Part shown: in pieces, positions 55,361 through 64,000 of the stretch
Position numbering within the stretch: the first letter of the stretch is position 1
How the letters are laid out: each line of letters begins with the position of its first letter
NCBI GenBank assembly: GCA_021234155.1
Contig: JAJEKV010000001.1
Span: forward strand, 26,463,189 to 26,527,188
DNA: 64,000 nucleotides
Reading direction: 5' to 3'
Source of the DNA: Isoetes taiwanensis
Taxonomy: Eukaryota > Streptophyta > Lycopodiopsida > Isoetales > Isoetaceae
Translations under genes and position numbers: made by a program
The notes under the pieces: model-generated
Databases searched by the model: none
What the model was told of the DNA's origin: nothing
Seen by the model: only the letters and a program-made list of their open reading frames with translations

Positions 55361-56917
55361 ATTAATTGATGTGTAGTTAAGATTAATCTATGCATGCAGC
55401 CTATGCTAGGTATGGGTTGCATGCATTGTTACCGATGATGGTACCACTACGGTGATCTCTAGGACGTGGTGTAATGTCATTGTAGACATGACCGCAGTTT
55501 TGCTTGGATGAGTTGAAAGGTAGATTAAAAAGTCTACTTCCATCTCACGGAAGTAGATAACCTCGAGAGATAAGAGGTCATTCAGGCATGCATTGATAGA
55601 AAAGCACCTCTAGTCAATGCCTACGGGGAGGACGCCATCCTTCACGCCCAAGGCAACTAAAGGTGTAGGCATGAGTATCATCCTAGGCATTATAGGGCGC
55701 TGTCTCCACGGCCACGATGGAATTAGTCATGCATCCATTTAGTTAATTAGATGGGTGGTTACCTTATAACCATAATTCTATTAATAATTAAAATGGTACT
55801 AACGTAGTGTCGACCTGCAGGCCAATAGAGCACTCCCGAGGGCAAGGAGGTCGAGCTACGAAGACTTGCAACACAAGTTTTGTTGGAATGTGTTGCAAGG
55901 AATGAAGAGTACCTCGAAGGATAATTGTATATGAAATTGTTGAATTTTGATAAACTTAATGTTGTATTAAGCGAGGCTAATAAGTGCCTTGCTTTAATGG
56001 AATTATGAATTGATAAGTTATTTGGGATAATGTAATGTCGTAGTAATGTTTTAAAAATATCACCTTAGAGTAATTCTAATAATTGTGTAAGTATAGTAAT
56101 AATAAATTGTATGCATCAAGTTGGTTGTAGGACAAGAAGAGCCCAAGGTGGGGAGACCCACGATGCTGCGGACAGCATCTGATATGGGGGCATGCTAGGG
56201 GGAGTGGGCCAGAGAACAAAAGAAACTAAGGCAATGGGGCATTTGGAAAAACAATGGTTACAAGATATCATGAAAAAAGGGGCAAGATATTATCGACGAC
56301 CATAGGAAAATATCTTGTGTTAAAAAAAAGGGAGACATCGAAATTAAGCTTCGGGCTACTATTTTTACAACAAAAAGGTCGGATCTTGTGGAGCTTGAAA
56401 TAGCAGGGCGTAAAAGCCTTTATCTGAAGAAAAAGGTTCGGGAGACTATAAAATAACGGCTGTCTGCACCAATCCGGCACTGAGACATCATCTGCCTTTG
56501 ATTCCGGCATCAGCAACCCGGAACTTGCTTGATTCTTTGGAAATCTGCTTTGCAATCTCCCCATTCTGCTGAAGGTCTTGCAAGCGCAGGATTTCTTGTT
56601 TGTGTTCAAGACTGATTCTAAACTTGGTCGGCTATGTTGGAGTATGTCTAAGCCAGTACTGTTGTAAGATTGGATTGATCCTAAGCTGAAGTGGATAATA
56701 GGCTGTGATCAATTCCTTTCAATCTAATTCCTTTGGAAATTGCCTTAGTTCTTGTTCTGGATCCGGTTGGGTGGAAACTGGATGCCCAATCCTTTGGTTG
56801 TGGAAACCAAGCTATTTGTTCTTCTTTAAAGATTGTTTCTTCTTTATTTTGCCTGCACAATTGTTGTTCTAAATAGTTGCGTCTTTAAGTTTCCTTAAAG
56901 CGTATCAGCATCATTTC
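55361..56917. other. Element 2 3' non-coding region
   Basis: 1.56 kb without a supported ORF between the chromodomain stop and the PPT. Element 1 has only about 0.5 kb here. Confidence 0.6.
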
Positions 56918-56930
56918 AAGGTGGAGAGAA
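56918..56930 (+). promoter_or_regulatory. Element 2 polypurine tract
   Basis: aaggtggagagaa directly before the 3' LTR; compare aaggaggggagaa in element 1. Confidence 0.8.
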
Positions 56931-58495
56931 TGTGACGTTCCAACACAGTATGCGGTCCCAGGACGTATACTGTACTGCCTCGTCACGCGTACACGCCATC
57001 CCGATCGACGTGTATGCCGACGTTTAGCTAAGCAAGTAGCACCCTAGGGGGCAACTTGCAAGTGTGTGCACATTTATTCATGTGCACATTTATTCATGTG
57101 TACACATTTATCCATGTGTACACTTTAGGCCACTTAATTAATATAGGCAAGTGGGCCACACCCATTTATCCCACATGCCCAAGGGATAATGGAAACCCCA
57201 TCCCTAACTTATAGTCTATATAAGGCATAGGAAACCCTAACTTTCCATTTTTGTCCACAGCCTTCTAGAAACTTCGTTTTGCTTGATCCAAGAGCCAATC
57301 TTGACTCCCGAAGTCTGTTTGAGCAGTCTAGCTCATCAGCTTCCCTTTCTAGCTTCATCTTCGAGCAGTTCTGCAGCATGGATGCATTCAGAGCAGGAGG
57401 AGCAAGCCAGGGATCATGTATTTTGCCAATTCAATAGTCTAAACCGCCTCCCAGACATAGAGTAAGTAGGTTTAGCCTATTGATTTGCCCATAGCAGCCA
57501 TCTAGACCTCTAGATATCAAGCCATAACTAAAGAAACTAACTCTGTGATTTAGATTAAATCTTAATTCTTTAGTTCTTCTATGATATGTGTGTGATGATG
57601 ATCTATGTGGAATCATTGTATTGGGAAGGGGGGTAGAGACCTTAAAGCCTAGTAGTTGATGCTCCTAGCTAGCCCTCTTTAATGCACTATTAAATTCGGC
57701 CTGTGTGCAAGAACCACACCTGGTTGTGGGTGGAGGGGCCAGACTGGCTTACAAGGAGGTTCATGTTCTGACTCATGATCACGTCCCTCTGGTAGTAAAG
57801 CCTATCGGGGACCCTAGTGCACTAGACCTAATGCTCTGCCACTGCGTGAGGGCTTTGCATGGGTTCGACACTCTTGGGGTGGTGTACATCTTCCATGGAG
57901 TTCAGTCGAGTATGGGCAGTGGCCCTCTAGTCACCTTGAGTCAGCATGCTAGCCTCTGGTGGGAGTGATCCCTACCTGCCCCATCGGAACTGGGGAGATG
58001 CAACCCAGGAATAGCCCCTTGGCTATGCATCCGGCGGGCTACAGTCAGGTCCCAACACTTTTCAACCTACTCTGCAAAGTGTGCACAGGAGGGGCGGATG
58101 GAGTGGACTACCCTAAGCCATGTTCTTATGCCAACCAAATCCATTTGCCATGAATTCTGTCTGCAATGACTTCTGGAGTCCCAAGCCGTCAGTCATCCCC
58201 TTTGAGTCTGAGCCTTGGGTAGGATCTCCATATGTGATGTGCTGATATCTGTCTATGCAGATACGTGGCGAGCCATCCTTCGTGATGGCCATGTGATGTT
58301 GATGTATTTGTACTTACGTGTATGTTTACGCTTCCGCAGCTAGGTAGGCCCTGGGGGAGACAGGGTAAAATGACCCCTTCATTCTTCCCACTGGAACTCT
58401 TCACAGTGATACGTGGAGGGCCCTGTATTAACATGGAGCTGGTATGGGGGATGAACTCCTGTTTGTATACCCGTATATGAGTAGGGGACGTCACA
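56931..58495 (+). repeat. Element 2 3' LTR, complete
   Basis: 1565 bp, TGTGACGTTCC...GGGGACGTCACA. It has a TATA-like tctatataagg near 57215. Confidence 0.93.
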
Positions 58496-59648
58496 GTTGC
58501 ATGGCATATTTGTTGACATCTGCTGTCGAGCAAAGGTTCCAAGGCATCTTCCTCATGGCCTTCTTCAGCCACTGTCGGTACTAGATGGACCTGAGCATTC
58601 CAGTCTCTCGAGATTATGATGCCATCATGGTTATTGTTGATCATTTCTCTAAGATAGCTCATTTTATTCCCTGCAGCATTACCATCACCAGTGAGGGAAC
58701 ATCGGATCTTCTTCTTCGTGAAATAGTCAGACTTCACGCCCGATATTATCGTCAGCGATCGTGGACCACAGTTCGTCGCAGGTCTTTGGAAGCGGCTTTT
58801 GGAGTTATTGCATATTGACTGCTCATTGACATCTGGTCATCATTCAGAAAGTAATGGGCAGGTAGAGCGCACTAATTAGACTCTAGAGCAATATTTAAGG
58901 TACTTTATCAGTTATCAGTAGGATGATTGGGTCGATTATCTTCCACTAGCTGCGTTTGCCTATAATAACTCAGTACATGCTTCCACTGGCCAGACTCCAT
59001 TCTTTCTGAACTCTGGACAGCATCCTCATTGGTCCCTTAATGTCGCTGGCGGTCGTTCAATCCTAGTGACGAGTCTCGACTTGAGAAACACCAGGCTCTG
59101 CAATCGGATCTTCAGCATCATCTCCACCGAGCACAGGAGCGCTATTGGCATTATGCTGATTTGCATCGGCAAGAAGTTCCTAAATTTCACATCGGTGACC
59201 TTCTCTGGCTTCTTCGTAGGGACCTCCCTACCTCACGTCCCTGCAACAAGCTTGACTATCGTCGCCTTGGTCCTTAACGGATCACGGCTCAGATCAGCAA
59301 TATGACATTTCGACTCGAGCTCCCTCCAGCTGTTCGGTTCATCCAATATTTCATGTTTCTCTATTGGAGCGCTACACAGTCAATACTTTTTCGGATCGCG
59401 TTCCTTCACCGCCACCACCAGTAGAAATTGATGATCATGAGGAGTTCGAGGTTCGAGAGATTCTGGACTCCAAGTTTCTTCGTCGAGGATTGTATTACTT
59501 TGTCGATTGGAAGGTTACTCGCCAAGTGATAGAACCTGGGAGCCTGCCGAGAATCTGACTAATGCTCCTGCTAAAATTGCGGAGTTTCATCGACGTTACC
59601 CGGATAAGCCAAGTTTGAGTACTCCGGCCCTAGCTCCGAGGGGGATGA
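58496..59648 (+). pseudogene. Third Ty3/gypsy element: integrase and chromodomain
   Basis: YDAIMVIVDHFSKIAHFIPC (first Asp region), frameshifted DRGPQF/SGHHSE-type remains, LPLAAFAYNNSVHASTGQT and the chromodomain EVREILDSKFLRRGLYYFVDWK with WEPAENLTNAPAKIAEFHRRYPDK in another frame. The sequence is clearly different from elements 1-3. It ends at the purine tract gagggggatga (59638-59648). Element 2 apparently inserted in it at 58496. Confidence 0.83.
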
Positions 59649-59739
59649 TGTGACGACTATACGGATATTTGTATCTTACGAACATTATACTCGTATGTAC
59701 AAAAGATGGTTGTCACACGGATGCAAAAAAGTAGTTGCA
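59649..59739 (+). repeat. Start of the 3' LTR of the third gypsy element
   Basis: tgtgacgactatacgg directly follows the PPT and shares the TGTGACG terminus with the other LTRs. Its right end is not identifiable. Confidence 0.5.
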
Positions 59740-59815
59740 CAAGACAAGGCTTGAACTCGCAACCTTTTAGTTGCAAGTCACACACCTTTGCCAAGTGCGC
59801 TACTAAAATTTGTTA
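59740..59815 (-). other. tRNA-like sequence (possible SINE or tRNA relic)
   Basis: On minus, tagcgcacttgg resembles an RNA polymerase III A box and gcgagttcaagcc a B box, 40 bp apart. A T-arm-like stem can be drawn, but the acceptor stem does not pair. Confidence 0.4.
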
Positions 59816-60229
59816 AATACATTCTCTCATGTCTTTTTCATATGCGGGTTTGTTTCCAGGAGGTTCTAGATCCTAAATGCATGCGCGATGCTTGGCATGA
59901 TCTCATCCATTGGAGTGGCTTGATCCTGACCGTTGGCTTAGATATATAAGGAGGCATCTCCTTCTTGTCGAAGCATTCCGGTTCAACGCCACTCTTGAGC
60001 CTTCTAGGCATTTGTCTCGTATTCCTGCTTGCCTTCGGGGCCATTGTACTCTTGATTACTGTTATGTTTTGAATGCAAAATGTATACGAAACATGAAAAG
60101 ATTGACACATGCATTACTTATTAGAATACAATTTATATGCTTTAAAGCAATTATATCAACTAATAGTATATCTATATGATAAGCACAGAAGCTAAGATTT
60201 CTACCTTTTATACATTATGCCAGCGATCC

Positions 60230-60380
60230 AGAAGATCGCAATGGCAATCTAACTAAGCAAACTTTATGCTTTCAACTTCTGCTAGCTTTACGACAAGATC
60301 GCAATGGCGATCTAGTGAAATGATTTCCTACTTTCACAACTTTCTTTTTTCCTTCCCAAGATCGCAATGGCGATTTGGCC
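60230..60380. repeat. Three copies of gatcgcaatggc(g/a)atct
   Basis: At about 60234, 60297 and 60361, spacing 63-64 bp. Each is an imperfect palindrome (gatcgc...gcgatc). Confidence 0.6.
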
Positions 60381-60567
60381 AAGCAGTCCCCTCCCCCCCC
60401 TTTTTTTTACTTGGTCAAATCACCACTGCGAACTTGGGAAGCAAAAAAAAGGCCCAGGTCAGCCAATGGTTAGGGGTTGTTCAGAAATAAAATATAGCAA
60501 AGACAAACCAAAATTTGACCACAGAAACAGCCATCAGCTTGAAATCAGCTAGAAATCTTTTTAAAGC

Positions 60568-60800
60568 CTTGAATTTGACTTGCTCATCATGAAATCAACC
60601 TGCAATGACTTAATATTAGCTCCAAATCTACCTAGGAAGCCTTGAATCAGCCTAAAAAGCCTTCAGATCCAAATCAGCTTGAAACCCTATTAACACCTTG
60701 AATCTTACTTGTTCGTCATAAACTCAGCCTGTAATAACCTAGTAATAGCTCCAAATCTACCTAAGAAGCTCTGAATTAGCTAAAAAACACTCAACATACC
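60568..60800. repeat. Diverged 129-bp direct repeat
   Basis: cttgaatttgacttgctcat... (60568) and cttgaatcttacttgttcgt... (60697) align over about 100 bp, both containing agctccaaatctaccta. Confidence 0.65.
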
Positions 60801-61257
60801 TGAAATTAATTTGAATTGATGTAGGAGTCTGTTGCTAAGAATTTGAAGAGGAATCCTGGCTGAAAAACCATGTGATACATGAACTGCCATTATAACCTAT
60901 TGATCTGCTTCGATCGCTGGGGCACTGGGCTGTTGCTCGACCCCCAGTCGCTGGTCGCTTCTCCCCTGGCCGCTTGTCGCTCCTCCCCTAGCTGGTGCCT
61001 GACCCCCCAGTTGCTCCTCTCCTGGCCGCTCATCTTATCTAAGGCTCAAGCACGTGGTTAACATTCAAATTTATCCCGCTCAAGGTACGTGATAACCATT
61101 CAAATTTATCCCGCCCAAGGTATGTTTTAGCATTTGAATTAAAGGTAAAAGGTCAGGCATGTGGGCACCATTTGAATTAAAGATGAGCGTAACATGGGTT
61201 TTGCTTGCTAGCTTCAAATTCTCATTTTAGATTTTTTTAATCAAATTAATGAATTGA

Positions 61258-63565
61258 TGCAAATTCTACGAAATGAATGTAGTCATTCCACTTGGACTGC
61301 TTGTTCCAGACATAGTTTTTCAACATGTCCTTCAATATACGATTGGTGCACTCCGTCTGCTTATCTGTTTGAGGATGATACGCCGTGCTCATGGACAACT
61401 TCATCTATATTATGTTGAAGAGGTCCTTCCAAAATGCGCTCATCCCTATCGGAGATAATCTCCCTTGGCATTCCGTGGAGTCTAAAAATCACCTTTGTGA
61501 ATAGCATGATGGTGTCTAGTGCCGTGTTGGCGGTTCGATAGGGTATAAAACATGCCATCTCGACAACTTGTCGACCACGACTATTAAGGCATCTTTGCCC
61601 CTTATATGGGAAGCCATGTTATGAAGTCTATGTTTATTACCTCCCACTTGGCATTTGGCACTGCCAAAGGTTCTATCACTCCTGGTATTTGAAGTTGTTC
61701 TGCTTTTGTTTATTAACATAGCTGACACTCACAGATATATCTTGCTATCTGCTTCTTCATGTCAGCACAATAATAGCTACTTCTTATCTTAAAGTAGGTT
61801 TTCATAAACCCTGCATGGTTGGCTATTGGGCTGTTGTGTGTGTCGTGGAGAATCAACTTTCTAACTCCAGATGACTCTAGCACGCACAATTTATTCTTAT
61901 GGTATCGAAGGTTACCTTCTTTTTTGAAGTGCTTGAATGTCTCCCTTTCTTTTTCCGTTCTTGCCTCTTTTGAAAGGCTTGCCCATACTTCGGTAACATT
62001 TCTTCTATTTTCTTGCCAAACTGCCTAATGGATGTTGATATGGCATTGCAATGGACTCTCGTTGTCAAGGGGTGCCTTAAGAGAACATCTGCAACCACGT
62101 TAAGCTTCCCTGGTTTGTACACTATCTCGAACTCATACTCTTCCAGGAACTCCATCCATCTCTTCTGCCTTAGATTGAGATGTGGTTGGGTGAAGACGTA
62201 TTGGAGACTTTGGTGATCTGTTTCAAGCTGGAACTTCCTTCCCAACAAATAGTATCTCCAAATCTTTAATGCTCTTACAACTGCTAGCAGTTCCTGATCA
62301 TGGATCGGGTAGCATGTCTCAACGTCATTCATCTTCCTAGAGTCATATGCCATGACCCTTTCTTCCTGCATTAGGACTACTCCTGTTGCAATTTTAACGC
62401 ATCGGTTGCGACCAACTTCTCTTTGTCTGGAACTGGCAGTGTTAGGACTGGGGCAATTGTCAATGCTTCCTTCAACTTCTCAAATCCTGCTTGCGCTTTC
62501 TTGTGCCAATGATCCACCCAGTCTTTTACCTTTTCTGCGTTGGTGAGCTCGGTCAATGGGACTGTTGTCTTGGCAAAGTTATTGACAAATTTCCTGTAGT
62601 ACCCTGCTAGCCCAAGAAGCTTCTTACCTCATGAATGTTCTTCAGTGGCGGCTATTCAATTAACGCTTGAATCTTTGCGGGATCCGTAGAGATCCCCTCT
62701 TCCGAATTATGTGTCTGAAATACTCTATGCTTGCGGTAGTGAAGTGACATTTGGACATCTTCGTAGAGTTGATGCCTCCTGAGCTTTTCAAATACCCTTC
62801 TTAGTTGTCGCACATGCTCCTCTAAGGACTTGTTGTACACTAAGATGTCATCAAAGAAAACGATGACAAATGTATTTAGAAACTCACGAAAGATATTGTT
62901 CATGAGCCTCATGAAGGTTGCTGGGGCATTAGATAGTTCAATTGGCATCACTATGAATTCATAGTGGCTTATCTTGTTATGAAGGCGATTTTCTGGGTGT
63001 CTTCTTCCTTAATTCTGATCTAGTGATAACCCGATCTTAAGTCTATTTTGAAGAAGACTTTGGCACCTTAGAGCTAATCCATCAAATCATCTGATCTCGG
63101 TAAGGCATGCTTATTCTTGATGCTGTGTTTATTTAATTGATGATAGTCGATGCACATCCTCAAGTTTCCATCTTTCTTCTTAATGAATAGGATGGGTGCC
63201 CCGAATGGGGATCCATTAGGTCTTATAAATCCTAGGTCTAATAGCTCTTGCAACTGCTTCTTCAATTCTGCCAACTCATGAACTGTCATTCTGTAGGGCG
63301 CCTTACTTGTGAGTTTTGTACCTAGTTCAAGTGCTATTTCACACTCGACTTCCTTGTAAGGAGGAAGTTCCTTGATCTCATCAGGGAAAAGATCATGTAA
63401 TTCCTTCACTAGCTTTGTCACCTGCTTAGGCAACTTGCTCAATCATTTGTCCTCCTTTTCTTCCTCTGTGCCTGGTTCTTTAATCTCGAGCTTGAAGATG
63501 TAGGCTACTTACTCGCTCTTTATGCTCTTAAGTAATTTCTTGCTAGACATGCATTGCATGATTGG
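61258..63565 (-). pseudogene. Element 3 pol remnant
   Basis: Protein similarity to element 2 pol is high: [66 protein letters not shown] and MPREIISDRDE are visible. Stops and frameshifts are numerous. It ends at NDYIHFVEFA, where unrelated DNA begins. Confidence 0.88.
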
Positions 63566-63578
63566 GGTGATCAGAGGT

Positions 63579-63971
63579 CTAGGCGACGGGAACTGTTAGC
63601 CTGCCCGATCGTCGATAAGGGATTGCAAAGTCGAAGATGCTTAATGCTATCGATCTCTTGACTAGTATGAGATGGTCGACACTCTGTTGAAATCTTGCAT
63701 GTCTACCAAAGCCCGAGAGTGCAATTAACATAAATACAACTTCTTCTCCACGCGGGCTGAACTGCTGGTGGATCACTGCTATGATGCCATCGATGAGGAG
63801 TGGCAGGTAGTATCTGAGGGTCCTATCCTGTCCCCCTTGCTGGGCTTCTGTCTTTGTTTCCCTGTTTGACCCTGAACGATGCAGTAGCCATAACTCTGAT
63901 GGAGCTGGGGATATTAAACGGATGTATGAGCATCTTAGGGAGCTAGAAGATTGGCTTGGTGCAAGGAGCAA
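63579..63971 (-). CDS. Element 3 H4-like ORF
   Basis: Core RTLRYYLPLLIDGIIAVI, GEEVVFMLIALSGFGRHA, SVDHLILVKRSIALSIFDF and YRRSGRLTVPVA parallels the H4-like protein of element 2 over 90 residues. RSGR stands where H4 and element 2 have RQGR. The frame is open up to the deletion joint. Confidence 0.6.
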   Translation of the reverse strand: MLLAPSQSSSSLRCSYIRLISPAPSELWLLHRSGSNRETKTEAQQGGQDRTLRYYLPLLIDGIIAVIHQQFSPRGEEVVFMLIALSGFGRHARFQQSVDHLILVKRSIALSIFDFAIPYRRSGRLTVPVA

Positions 63972-64000
63972 CGTTGCATGTTGCTAATTCATGGTACCCT

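Larger units (their letters stand above)
45591..58495 (+). mobile_element. Element 2: histone-bearing Ty3/gypsy chromovirus with truncated 5' LTR
   Basis: About 12.9 kb: partial 5' LTR, PBS, two hairpin-TATA promoter modules driving H3-like and H2B/H2A-like ORFs, an H4-like ORF, gag, protease, RT, RNase H, integrase, chromodomain, 1.56 kb of non-coding DNA, PPT and full 3' LTR. Only a few stops and frameshifts interrupt the genes. Right flank gttgc would be the target duplication; the left flank is lost. Confidence 0.93.
61258..64000 (-). mobile_element. Element 3: internally deleted relative of element 2
   Basis: On minus it runs from an H4-like ORF straight into the protease end, RT, RNase H and integrase, stopping mid-integrase near 61258. 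Gag and most of protease are deleted (joint near 63570-63580). It extends past the right window edge. Confidence 0.85.

Noticed and set aside
55809-55820. gtcgacctgcag, which looks like a cloning-vector polylinker
   Set aside because: It is an isolated 12 bases inside the element 2 3' region with plant-like sequence on both sides.
58189-58737. 182-residue minus-strand ORF
   Set aside because: It runs antisense across the 3' LTR boundary of element 2 into the integrase of another element.

Overview
The window looks like nuclear DNA of a land plant. It holds Mutator-like (MULE) and pogo-like DNA transposons, Ty1/copia and chromodomain-type Ty3/gypsy elements, plant initiator-Met-tRNA primer sites, and a plant-type PPR gene remnant. 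I cannot name the species; a seed-free plant with a large genome would fit. I see no intact conserved single-copy host gene. Almost everything is layered mobile DNA plus a few small unrecognised genes.

Layout. 1-12880: a tandem array of about 1.67-kb MULE units. Each keeps the MuDR DNA-binding domain and the SWIM/zinc-knuckle end but lacks the DDE catalytic core. The array ends in two tandem 3' ends, the signature of a MULE inserted into its own copy. 12881-19180: mostly featureless DNA with a PPR fragment and a copia remnant with one LTR. 19181-33760: a repeat unit (called X here) split by a complete 13.1-kb chromovirus on the minus strand (element 1: LTRs 19415-21013 and 30938-32547, TSD ccgag). 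33870-36550: a pogo-like element on minus. 36551-37991: a second X unit. 38000-42073: two related small genes, an endonuclease-like fragment and unassigned DNA. 42074-45590: a second pogo-like element on plus, with its first 417 bp duplicated. 45591-58495: a second chromovirus on plus (element 2, 5' LTR truncated). 58496-59650: the 3' part of a third, different gypsy element. 61258-64000: an internally deleted relative of element 2 on minus (element 3).

The main discovery candidate is in the chromoviruses. Upstream of gag, element 2 carries genes for core-histone-like proteins. One begins with a near-copy of the histone H3 tail ([10 protein letters not shown]) and, after a charged linker of about 250 residues, ends in an H3 histone fold with about half the positions identical to canonical H3 and no gaps. 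The next ORF resembles H2B then H2A, and the next H4. Element 1 carries a second, more canonical but frameshifted H3 and counterparts of the other ORFs. Element 3 retains the H4-like ORF. In element 2 the H3-like and H2B/H2A-like genes each have a pair of 63-nt hairpins with covarying stems and a CTATAAATAG box, and the H3-like gene is followed by AATAAA, so they look like separate transcription units rather than parts of gag-pol. The H3 match is strong, H4 moderate, and H2A/H2B weaker and in need of structure-based tests. The integrases end in a chromodomain, the module known for reading H3 tails, so these elements encode both a tail-like peptide and a potential reader.
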